Source: Ancylostoma caninum
Lineage: Eukaryota > Nematoda > Chromadorea > Rhabditida > Ancylostomatidae
Reading direction: 5' to 3'
DNA length: 64,000 nucleotides
Assembly (NCBI GenBank): GCA_037903475.1
Contig: JBAJFG010000080.1
Span: 620,001 to 684,000, forward strand
This document shows, piece by piece, positions 26,522 to 35,238 of this stretch (the stretch's first letter is position 1; every line of letters begins with the position of its first letter). The translations under genes were made by a program, and so were the position numbers. A model generated the notes under the pieces. It did not search any database, had not been told where the DNA came from, and saw nothing but the letters and a program-made list of their open reading frames with translations.

Positions 26522-27284
26522 TGGACTCCACGAGGAGGGCGGTCGCATGGCGCGATTCTTCAGGTGGCACTATAGATAGGGCGGATCTGGGGCGCGCTAC
26601 TACCACCTGATTACGGTCATGCATCGCGGTTTGCCTGGATCTGCCTGACAGAGCAACTCGTCCATTCAACCATCATTCGACCGTGGAGAAAAACGTTGGA
26701 GTGGCGGTTCTTGTGGGTTTAGGATACACGGATGAGCGAACGTTCCGAACGTAAAGCTTACATGAATACCCAAGTGAATGTATTGTCAAAAGAAGTTTTT
26801 GTATAAGCCCAATGACTACTCTGTCAGAATAAGAAGCTTCTGAGACATCCGCGCAAATGGTTCCAATGTGTAGATTCGTCATATTGCTGAGTAACTGACA
26901 ACTGAATTGCCCATACTTGTGGCTTTCTAAACTTCTTGGACATTTCAGTGGTACTAGTAATGACATTAAAGTTGAATACTTGACGTCAATTTGTCGATTT
27001 ATTTTATTTAAGATTGATTTTGTCAGGACCCTACCACTTCTGTGTAAAAGTCGCGCATATAGAAGTGATACCTAACCTAATTTGTTGCGTAGAGGTCCCT
27101 GTAAACCCGTACGCTTTCTTCCACGGTAGGATAATGGCGGAAAGGTGGACGAGTTGGCCCATCAGGCAGATGCAGGCAAACCGCAGCGCGTGACCGTAAT
27201 CGGGTGGTAGTAGCGCGCCCCAGATCCGCCCTGTCTATAGTGCCACCCTAAGAATCGCGCCATACGACCTACACCCACTCCACG
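26522..27284. mobile_element. Fold-back element with ~145-bp inverted ends
   Basis: The left arm 26522-26668 and right arm 27132-27284 are reverse complements with a modest number of mismatches. Shared blocks include GGATCTGGGGCGCGCTACTA, GTGGCACTATAGA, ATGGCGCGATTCTT and GCGGTTTGCCTG. The arms are GC-rich against an AT-rich 460-bp core in which no transposase is visible. The structure fits a non-autonomous long-TIR element. Target duplications could not be fixed because the outer edges fade gradually. Confidence 0.7.
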
Positions 27285-28611
27285 ATGACGAGGAGGTTTT
27301 TTATGGATCTTAAGATGGGGGGGGGGGAGGAGGAAAGAAGCAGAACTGCCTTTCTCAAAGACTTTCTGCCGAAACTGGCAGAAACGTCAAGAAATATGTA
27401 CTAGAGCTTAACGAGAATAATCCGAGCGAATATCCGGCAAAATAACAATTCCAGTGGAATCCAGATTGTGTTCTCGTACCAGTTCCGCTCTTATTTTCAA
27501 CACTTTGACAGAGCAAGTGAAACTTCTTTCTCCAAGACATTTAAGAGTAAAATGAGCAGATGGAAACGTATCTTCATCGTTTCCCGTCGTAGGCCTAAAC
27601 TATCGGATTTTGTTGCTCATCTTTGGTTTTATATTGTGTATTTTCACGACATCGACCAGCAGTCACGCTTCTTCAGCATCAATGACTCATGGTTGTCTTG
27701 TAATAATCATATTCTAGCGCCCATATCCATACAACAAACAGCGCAGAATCGTAGATAGCCCTGGGTGCTTCCTCTTTTCTTCTCATAGCAACCTCCGCTT
27801 TCATTCAGGACTTGTTTTCGAGCATGAAGCACTCGTTTGCTGGCTGACAATCCCTAATCACCCAGTAGAGAGCCTAACTCGGAAAAAACAAACTTTCTTC
27901 AAACAATTGGGCAATTGTGGACGATATGTCGTCCGCTTCCTTCTCAAAAGTGCAAATTAAAGGTCCAGATTACTGTTCTCTACTACTCTAATAATACCTT
28001 CTTCGCTAATTTGCGGATATCCTGCAATTTTTGCTGTTTCCTGATTTGCCCGTGAATTATGCTGAAATAAGAGAAGAAGAGAAAAAGTTATATGTTCCAC
28101 TCGTCTTATATGTAGTTGTTTCCTGGCTGGTTTATTGAATTTGGAAGCGAAAGCCACAACTCAAAACTAAATTTGAAAGACACCATTGACAATTGAAATT
28201 TTTGTGAGGACCCTTAACATTGGAGTGAAGGTTCCAGTAGGAAAGTGAGCTTTCCTTATCATCCTATTTAAAGTTATCCAAGCCTGAAAGGGGGAGATTC
28301 TTCTGAAAATTTGGAGGAGCAATTGACTTGAGTTTCCCACGTATTTCTAGTTAATCTGATGAGTTCTGAATTTTCGAGAAGCTTTCCAGAAGAATGATCT
28401 GTTTCTAATGGAATGAGAACCTTCCACTGAAGTCATAGACTTTCATTGGATTTCCACATACGTATCTTATATATTCATTTCGGTAGAAACGGTTCCATTA
28501 ATATACCATGCGTTGTTTCGCCCAGCTTTCTACTTTTCAGGACTCAACTTCATGCGTTTCCGAGTTCTGGTGCCTCTGGTTCGTAAGAACCTTCCAATTT
28601 CTGAATTCCAT

Positions 28612-28680
28612 CTTAGAGGCAGTGTCAGCTCGTTTTTGTGTTTGGGCTTTCAGCGAGTTCTGAATTCCTCCCCCCCCCCC
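28612..28680 (+). repeat. Truncated end of MITE family A next to a C13 run
   Basis: The sequence from CTTAGAGGCAGTGTCAGCTC onward matches the reverse complement of 47810-47877, including the TTTCAGCGA-TTCTGAAT block. The match ends exactly where a run of 13 C begins (28670-28682). It is therefore a one-ended fragment of the family. Confidence 0.6.
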
Positions 28681-29664
28681 CCACCAGTTGTTTTGTCGGA
28701 GTTTTCGACAACCATACGAGCTTCATTCTTTTTTCCGATTTAACTGATAATAAACATTGGACAATAGATATTGGAATATTGCTGTATAGAGCCGAACAAA
28801 TCGTTGTCTGACAACGCGAATGTCCATGATTTGGTATTTCAGGTATATTCCAGGTATTGCTAGATGCTTGAGTGTGTGTGCCTCAGTGAAACGTTCATCA
28901 TGACGAAAAATGGGCGAGCATCAATAACTGGCCAACCTAATAAAATAGCTCCATTGCGAATTCGGCCCGAAGCCCACAAAAACGAAAAAAATTAATATAA
29001 CAGAGTGTTCTGTGGAAGTTGAAAGGGACTAGTTTGGACTTCTTCTTTTATCTTTTCTGCAGCTTTCTTTACGAGGACATTTCGAACGATATGGTGCTCA
29101 TTATCAGCCACGAAATTGACGTCCGTCTAGTTGCAGCTACAACAGCAGTTTGGCCCTATTCCAGACATATTCATCGAGAACTCTGCAGCAGTCCGTCAAA
29201 AAATGAGGACGCTTTTCAGCATGAATTGCTTGAATGGGTGCATGTCATTACCTTCCTAGGATAGGTCGATTTAGCAAAGTGACGGCTGTCATAGGCAGGG
29301 CGAGTGGCGATATGAGGGGATTATCCCTCGGGATTTCATCGCCAAGACACGAACGTCGTCATCTTCACCCCTAATAAGAAGTGCTGACGTTAGGGCAGCA
29401 CTTTGGTCGAATGGCTTAGCTTCAATCAGCACAAAGAATGCCGAAGCATCTCTATTGTAGTGCATAATGATACGGAAAGTGTTTATGTGCCATAATCGAT
29501 TTAAGACATGCGATTTTGTGCGTTAAATGTGCTTTAAACGGCCATTATTGGAGCGGATCCCATGCATAAACAACAGCTAAACGCAACGATGAAACGCCAC
29601 ACAGCGTTACTGATGCGCTTGCCCGTGAATTTCATTATTGCCGTCCGTCCCCGTGCGTCCGTCC

Positions 29665-29845
29665 TGTAACGCCCTTACTTTCTTGGCTTAGGCCACGCCC
29701 CCAGAGAAGAGGGCGCTCTCAGTTGACTCGCCTGTACTCGCTTGTACTCGCATGTATTTGTAAAATACGTTTAGAATAAAACGTGAACACGAATCTATGT
29801 AAGTTGTATCGACCTGAAAGAACTCCTAAGACCCAAAACGTTACA
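29665..29845 (+). repeat. 5' LTR
   Basis: 181 bp, starting TGTAACGCCC and ending CGTTACA, matching 38996-39176 except C against T in the GACC/TAAAACG block near the end. It contains AATAAA at 29775-29780, a candidate polyadenylation signal that would define the R region. A short internal repeat (CTGTACTCG / CTTGTACTCG) lies in the middle. Ends are TG...CA, as required for integrase processing. Confidence 0.97.
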
Positions 29846-29859
29846 TGGAGGTCCCGGGT
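29846..29859 (+). other. Primer-binding site
   Basis: TGGAGGTCCCGGGT begins immediately after the 5' LTR. TGG at the start is the complement of the universal CCA 3' end of tRNA, so this is the expected minus-strand primer site. I could not assign the tRNA species from memory. Confidence 0.75.
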
Positions 29860-30887
29860 AAAGGTCGATTACAACGAAATACGTTTACGAAGGTAAAATT
29901 GACAAAAATCGAAATACGAGTGTTAAGTTGTCTCAAGATATGAAAGTGGCGCATAGGTGTGCGGACACACCATAATTAGAAGAGTGAAACTAAACTACGT
30001 TGCGAGTAAATCCAAATACGAAAACTACGTCGCCAGTTTCTTATTGCGCTGGAGCTCTCCTCTTTTCTATTTGATGTTTTTCTGAAGTTTATTAAGAAAT
30101 GCCGTGTTCTTTCGTACTTTGATGCTATAAGATAATCGTTGAATGATTTTTATGACGTCTTCCATGATGTGTAGCTCCAAACTTCGCCAGGATAATACGA
30201 ACTTCACGATTCTCAAGTAAAGGCCAAGGAATTACAGGTAATGCATCGATATATTGATTATTGCTGATATTATTGTGTCCGCCTATGCCACTATTTGCAC
30301 GTGCCTACATTTGTTATGGATCCAATATGTGTACGGAAACAGAATTCGCGCACATTTTAGCTGACTTTTCTTACTGTAGCTGCAGATACAGTAGGAACCC
30401 ATTCCGCAAGCTAAAGTGCAACGTACAAAAGAGCTCGTACGATTCTCAGAAGATGGTACTGAGAGATTCAAAAAGTTCAGAGGTACTTTTCTTTCACATC
30501 GCCAGCAGATAAAGGCTCAATCGCAAACATGGGCACTGTAACCATAAAAACTCTGGCAAAAACTGTCGGCAGCTGCGCGATTCCTTTCACAGAGTCCAAC
30601 AAAGATGAGTGAGAAAAGCTTTGAATTCCAATCATGAATACGAAAATGATCAAGTACATTCCCAGTACGACCGCCTCCGTTGGTTTTCATTCGCACGAAG
30701 ACCTTCTGGAGGACAGTCTTCAGCTCTCTATTTTCACTTCTCCGTCTCGATCATTTCATCTTCACCAAATTTGCCAAGTACTCCGAATAGCGGTAGAGCA
30801 GCACGCTTATTACGTCGAAATCTTGCAAAAGACGCGAGATATCTTTTGTTAGAAGTAAAGTCCCGTTTATCTCAACTCTCTGGTAAA
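29860..30887 (+). promoter_or_regulatory. Long untranslated leader with splice-donor candidates
   Basis: About 1 kb separates the primer site from the first in-frame ATG of gag. The gag frame is open back to 30609 but has no ATG before 30888. Several short upstream ATGs occur. TTACAG|GTAATG (donor GT at 30238-30239) matches a good 5' splice site and could supply a leader exon for subgenomic transcripts. No other conserved structure was recognised. Confidence 0.5.
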
Positions 30888-33800
30888 ATGGGAGACGCCG
30901 ACGACGGCAACGACAATCGAGTGCATGTGTCTGTTAATTTGAACGACTTTTTCCTCCCAGCGCTACAGTCGTGGCCTGTTTACAATGGCTCGAACATGCC
31001 CGTTGTCAAATTCGTACGCGAATTGAATGAGAAGGCAACAGCAGCTGGTTATACGGAGGAACGCCTAGCAAGAATGCTTCCTCTACAGCTGTCCGGAGCC
31101 GCGAAAATAAAGTACGACGCCTATGACGAGAAAACGAAACAAGACTATAGGAAAGTTGTAGATGCCCTCAAACGAGACTTTCGCACCAAAAACTACATCG
31201 AAATAGCGAAATCAAAATTACATCACGTAAAACAAGAGCCCGACGAGGACGTTGTCGTCTTTGGCCAGAGGGTTAAAGATTTAGTGGAAGATGCCTATAG
31301 TGACAGCTCAGCTGCTACTATCGAGGAAATCAAATGCGAAACTTTTATAAGAGGTCTTTCTACAGAATTACGGATTGCGGTAATGAAAAAACGCGAAAGC
31401 ACGCATAACTTTCAAGACATTTTGAAGCTCGCAGAGAAACAGCAAGATACTCTTGAGATCACGAGGCGAGAAAAAGAACATAGCGACAAACAAATGATAA
31501 ACGCGATTACGAATGCGGTCAAAAAGATAACTTTGTCGGGCAATAACGGACAAAACCATAGCGCTCAAAGGAGTAACTGGCGTGCACGAAGTAGCTCCAG
31601 TCACAGAAATTTTGGCTACCAGAGAAACTTTCAGCCTTACAACTCGCAATATCGATGTCCATGCGCATCTCACTTTAAACCTCGAGGCAATTTCTACTGG
31701 AGACCGCGCCCGAGTACTCATCAAAATCGCTATTTCGATAAAACCACGTACAAAAATACGAATTATCATTTCGGAAATCGTTCACCGTACCGTAATAACG
31801 CGAAATTTTCAAATTTTTCCACGAACATCAACAGAAACAACTTCCAAAGAGGTGGTTGGCGATCAGCTCGACGAGGGAAGCAAGTGCAATTTCGCGACAG
31901 ACTGCGATCAAGAAGTCCAACGCCAGCACGTGGTCAAAGCAGCAGGATAGCATCAGTATTTACTCAGGTACCCACTTTATTTCTAGCTTTATCTGTGCTT
32001 TTGCTATCTGGTTTTGCCGATGGTGCTAATGCTCAGTATAAGCTTTGTGGTAACGGTAAATCTGGTCTTCCTGTTGCTTTCCCATCCTTGTTGAACTGCT
32101 CGATTCCTAAACAAAACGGAAACATTCTAATTGCATATGGAGAAGTGTACGTCCAGAATTTTGAACTCGAGAAATTCCCTGCAGCTCATTGCTTCAAGAA
32201 AACACGCACTATTTGTACCAGCTCATTCCTTCATCTCACTCTCAATGTTGACTCTGACAATGTTATCACCGAATCTGTGCCATCTGATACATGTAGATCC
32301 ATGTTCAAGGATCGAAAGCTCAATAACGTGACGCTGAGAAAACTTCATGATCGTCTCTACGATACTAATAACGAAATTAACTACAGTTACCCTTTCATCG
32401 GTAAAAGGTGTACTACTTCTTCGAATATTTTTCTTGAAATTGGAGAAATTGCGACTATTGATGGCACTAGCCTCATCTCAAATTTGGGAGATCTAGGCTC
32501 CTGCAGTATTTCGAAAAATGAGTGTTTCAACAAACACGGTGTCTTTATTTGGAAATCATCTAGAAATAAGACGCACTATTGCAAATATGTGAAAAATGGT
32601 GCATCGAAGATGTATGTTACGTCGAAACATGTTTTGAGTGAAGAACTTCAAGCGGTTTTTCATTTTGACACTCAACCGATTCCTGCCAAGCTGAAAACAA
32701 AATGGTGCATCCCAGAAAGGGCAGAAAAAATGGTTAACGGTGTTTTTATCAATTTTCCTGACGTGAAAAATTATGCTCAATTCGCTTCAATTCGAGACTT
32801 CGTTAACAAATCGAAGACCCATTTTCACCATAGTTCGAGTTTTCGCGAAATGGTCCGAAAGTTTGTTGACAAGCCCAACGAGGCACGTGTGAGTAGCCCC
32901 TCACTTCGCACAATTGATTTTCTGGGAAGGAGAATTCGAAAACGATCTCTTGATGAAGAAAATAACTACGAATTGAATGTACGTTCCCAATTCTTATCCG
33001 TGGAGTTACAGAATCAAATCAACGCCGATTTTCGCTACCTGTGGAACAAAATTTGTTATCTTATGAATAATAACATCCTTCTTTTAAGGGCAATTTCAAA
33101 AACCGATCCTTCCGCTGCTGCAAGAATTCTATTGCATCAAGATAATATAAGTGCTAGTCTTGCAGGCGATGCTCTAATGGTTACAACCTGTAAAAGTGTT
33201 ACTATAGATAAAATCTACTACGATAATCGGTATGGCAGTAAGTGTTACGCAAATACTCCAGTTCTTGTGAACAATCACATAATGTTCATAAAGCCTGGAG
33301 AAGAGCGCGAACTTATGACGAAAAGTTTAGAAATCGATTGCGCACACGCTCCTACTACGGTCCACAAAGTCGGTAATAAGTGGAGAACAGGTGGTGGAGA
33401 TATTCATGTACTCGAAGTGAATAACAATTTGCCTTATAGACAATATAGCGAAATTATATTCAATAGCGCACCTATTTTTCACTCCGAAATTGCGTCTTTG
33501 AGAACGATCTCGGAACTTTTGAGTAAGAAAACCGATTCCGCCACTGCGCTTGTAACAGCATTAAATATCTCATCATCAGATTCGTTAAATTTAGAACTCG
33601 ATCGAATATCTGATGAAACAGGAAGATTTTTGCATTCTGTTGAACAAAACGCGAAAGAAATTATTAGTGCCGGAGGTGAAGCTATACTAGAGTCGATAAC
33701 GCACTATCTTTACATCGTAATTCCCGTAATTTTATTCATTGTTCTTCCTCTATTCTGTGTAGCTTTGGCAATATGGTTGAAATTCTCAACATTCGGCCAA

Positions 33801-34118
33801 CTTCTTTGTTGTTGCTGTTCTTTGAGAAAACCATCGCGCAACCCACGATCGCGAAATAACGTAAACACTATTGAACTTAGAGAAATTCTAGCGCCTTCCG
33901 ACACTGCCCGCGCTAACCGCGACATCGAGCAAACGCACGATGCCGACGATAACGAAAACAGCGACGCCGAAGAAAACGACAACACCGCGCGCACAAAGAT
34001 AGGTCCGCGCGTGGCAACAACGAAATTTTTGACGTACGTACCCATTGTGATTGGACTCGTCCACGCAGTTAAAGCAGGAAAAAGCTATGCCATCAATTGT
34101 GCTAGCAAAATGCGATGA
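30888..34118 (+). CDS. Fused Gag-like / Env-like polyprotein ORF
   Basis: The first in-frame ATG is 30888 (AAAATGGG context), giving 1076 codons to the TGA at 34116. Residues are counted from this Met. Residues 1 to about 215 form a retrotransposon Gag-type domain, with a PVVKFVRELNEKA helix near residue 37 and a conserved VFGQRVKDLV-like helix near 124. Residues 215-357 are basic, rich in Arg, Asn, Tyr and Gly, ending in an RSRSPTPARG tract. A single CPCASH (257-262) is the only Cys-His trace, so Gag lacks a proper zinc knuckle. Without a stop, the frame continues into a signal peptide and a large Cys-rich ectodomain (see the Env-like entry). It overlaps the protease frame by about 50-68 nt. 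Whether a fused protein is made, or the halves come from different transcripts, is open. Confidence 0.85.
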   Translation: MGDADDGNDNRVHVSVNLNDFFLPALQSWPVYNGSNMPVVKFVRELNEKATAAGYTEERLARMLPLQLSGAAKIKYDAYDEKTKQDYRKVVDALKRDFRTKNYIEIAKSKLHHVKQEPDEDVVVFGQRVKDLVEDAYSDSSAATIEEIKCETFIRGLSTELRIAVMKKRESTHNFQDILKLAEKQQDTLEITRREKEHSDKQMINAITNAVKKITLSGNNGQNHSAQRSNWRARSSSSHRNFGYQRNFQPYNSQYRCPCASHFKPRGNFYWRPRPSTHQNRYFDKTTYKNTNYHFGNRSPYRNNAKFSNFSTNINRNNFQRGGWRSARRGKQVQFRDRLRSRSPTPARGQSSRIASVFTQVPTLFLALSVLLLSGFADGANAQYKLCGNGKSGLPVAFPSLLNCSIPKQNGNILIAYGEVYVQNFELEKFPAAHCFKKTRTICTSSFLHLTLNVDSDNVITESVPSDTCRSMFKDRKLNNVTLRKLHDRLYDTNNEINYSYPFIGKRCTTSSNIFLEIGEIATIDGTSLISNLGDLGSCSISKNECFNKHGVFIWKSSRNKTHYCKYVKNGASKMYVTSKHVLSEELQAVFHFDTQPIPAKLKTKWCIPERAEKMVNGVFINFPDVKNYAQFASIRDFVNKSKTHFHHSSSFREMVRKFVDKPNEARVSSPSLRTIDFLGRRIRKRSLDEENNYELNVRSQFLSVELQNQINADFRYLWNKICYLMNNNILLLRAISKTDPSAAARILLHQDNISASLAGDALMVTTCKSVTIDKIYYDNRYGSKCYANTPVLVNNHIMFIKPGEERELMTKSLEIDCAHAPTTVHKVGNKWRTGGGDIHVLEVNNNLPYRQYSEIIFNSAPIFHSEIASLRTISELLSKKTDSATALVTALNISSSDSLNLELDRISDETGRFLHSVEQNAKEIISAGGEAILESITHYLYIVIPVILFIVLPLFCVALAIWLKFSTFGQLLCCCCSLRKPSRNPRSRNNVNTIELREILAPSDTARANRDIEQTHDADDNENSDAEENDNTARTKIGPRVATTKFLTYVPIVIGLVHAVKAGKSYAINCASKMR
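31971..34118 (+). other. Env-like membrane glycoprotein region inside the gag ORF
   Basis: The region opens with a hydrophobic signal-peptide-like segment (LFLALSVLLLSGFADGANA, about 31980-32036) with a plausible cleavage after ANA. A long ectodomain follows, with many Cys and several N-X-S/T sites. RRIRKR at 32928-32945 is a furin-type site dividing a surface and a transmembrane subunit. No hydrophobic fusion peptide follows it directly; the next residues are acidic. The distal subunit has a GD-L----C-SV...CY--TPV cysteine block near 33160-33260. A membrane anchor (YIVIPVILFIVLPLFCVALA, 33711-33770) is followed by a four-Cys cluster (33807-33818) suited to palmitoylation, then an acidic, Arg-containing tail. 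The layout is that of a type I viral glycoprotein. The family is not assigned: a resemblance to glycoproteins of other invertebrate retroelements is only an impression. No break is seen in this region. Confidence 0.75.
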
Positions 34119-35238
34119 TCACAATACGTTAGCGTTAGTGGACACCGGCAGTTCGCTGACATTTATCAACGAAACAACATTTTCTTCATTGCGAAAACCC
34201 CGTGAGAAAACGCAAACGGCACCAGGTTTAGCTGCAAATGGAAGTGAGATCCCATTCTCTGGTTCAGTAAAATTGGAAATAACGTTAGGTAAAACACGAA
34301 AACCGTACAGAGCATTGATAGCGAGTGACAAAAACTGCCCAGCTCCACTTACTATTGGCACTAATTTCCTAGCAGAATTAGAACTACCCATATGCTTTGA
34401 CTTCGTTAGCAAATCAATATCGTTTGGTTACGAAAACTTACCAATGCTCCCAAATTACAAACTCGACGACGATTTTTGCATTTATACAGTACGACTCGAA
34501 AATGATGTAATATTACCACCAAGATCCGATAACTTTGTTATTGCTCTTATTGAAGGAAGTTTCCTACATGATATTGAAGTAATTGCGGAAGACTGGTCAA
34601 ATAATCTTCTACCAGATGGCATTTTCGTTGGTAAAACGCTGTTCCTCCCAGGAAAAGACCGTCGATTCCCTATCCGTATCTTTAACGCGAATTGTTCAAG
34701 TGTTCGTCTATACAAAAATCAGCATATAGCAAACGCGCAAGTCGTTTCTCATACGTGCAAAAGAAGTGTTGTGTTTTCCGTGTATGAAAATAATTTAGAA
34801 AGTGGTCAAATCGCGAAAAACTCTAAGGAAATAAGTGATGCGGTAAATTACGTGCCTCAAGAAATAGATTTATATGATCCTACACCACCACATACGAACA
34901 AAAATTTGTGCGATCAAATTGATTTTTCAAAGTCAGACTTGAACGAAAACCAGAAATCCGTCATTTGTCATCTTGTAAACGATTTTCGAGATATTTTTCT
35001 TGGAAACGACAATAAACCAGGACGATATACTGGTAATATTCGTCATACGATTGATCTTGTCGATAACGCCGAGATTCCAAAACAACGTCTGCATAGAGTA
35101 CCTTTGCAACAACGCGAAGAAATTGCAAAACAAATCCAAGAAATGTTGAAACAACGAATCATCGAGCCAAGCTCCTCTCCTTTTTGCGCACCCATAGTGC
35201 TGGTGAAGAAAAAGATGGAACATGGAGATTTGTGGTAG
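34069..35238 (+). CDS. Retroelement aspartic protease and start of RT (frame 1)
   Basis: This frame opens inside the end of the Env-like ORF. Its first ATG is 34087. LALVDTGSSLTFI at about 34132-34170 holds the retropepsin DTG catalytic triad (34141-34149). A hydrophobic APLTIGTNFLAEL block near 34345-34385 matches the second conserved part of Gypsy proteases. A linker leads to LHRVPLQQREEIAKQIQEM and the N-terminal RT block ending SPFCAPIVLVKK near 35210. The frame then ends at a stop at 35238, because the rest of RT is in the frame starting upstream of 35214. With no ATG at its upstream end, expression must use frameshifting, splicing or a separate transcript. Confidence 0.9.
   Translation, partial: LKQEKAMPSIVLAKCDDHNTLALVDTGSSLTFINETTFSSLRKPREKTQTAPGLAANGSEIPFSGSVKLEITLGKTRKPYRALIASDKNCPAPLTIGTNFLAELELPICFDFVSKSISFGYENLPMLPNYKLDDDFCIYTVRLENDVILPPRSDNFVIALIEGSFLHDIEVIAEDWSNNLLPDGIFVGKTLFLPGKDRRFPIRIFNANCSSVRLYKNQHIANAQVVSHTCKRSVVFSVYENNLESGQIAKNSKEISDAVNYVPQEIDLYDPTPPHTNKNLCDQIDFSKSDLNENQKSVICHLVNDFRDIFLGNDNKPGRYTGNIRHTIDLVDNAEIPKQRLHRVPLQQREEIAKQIQEMLKQRIIEPSSSPFCAPIVLVKKKMEHGDLW

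Noticed and set aside
30609..30887. Upstream extension of the gag frame
   Set aside because: The frame is open but begins at a GTG. The first ATG is 30888, in good context, and homology to Gag starts only after it.
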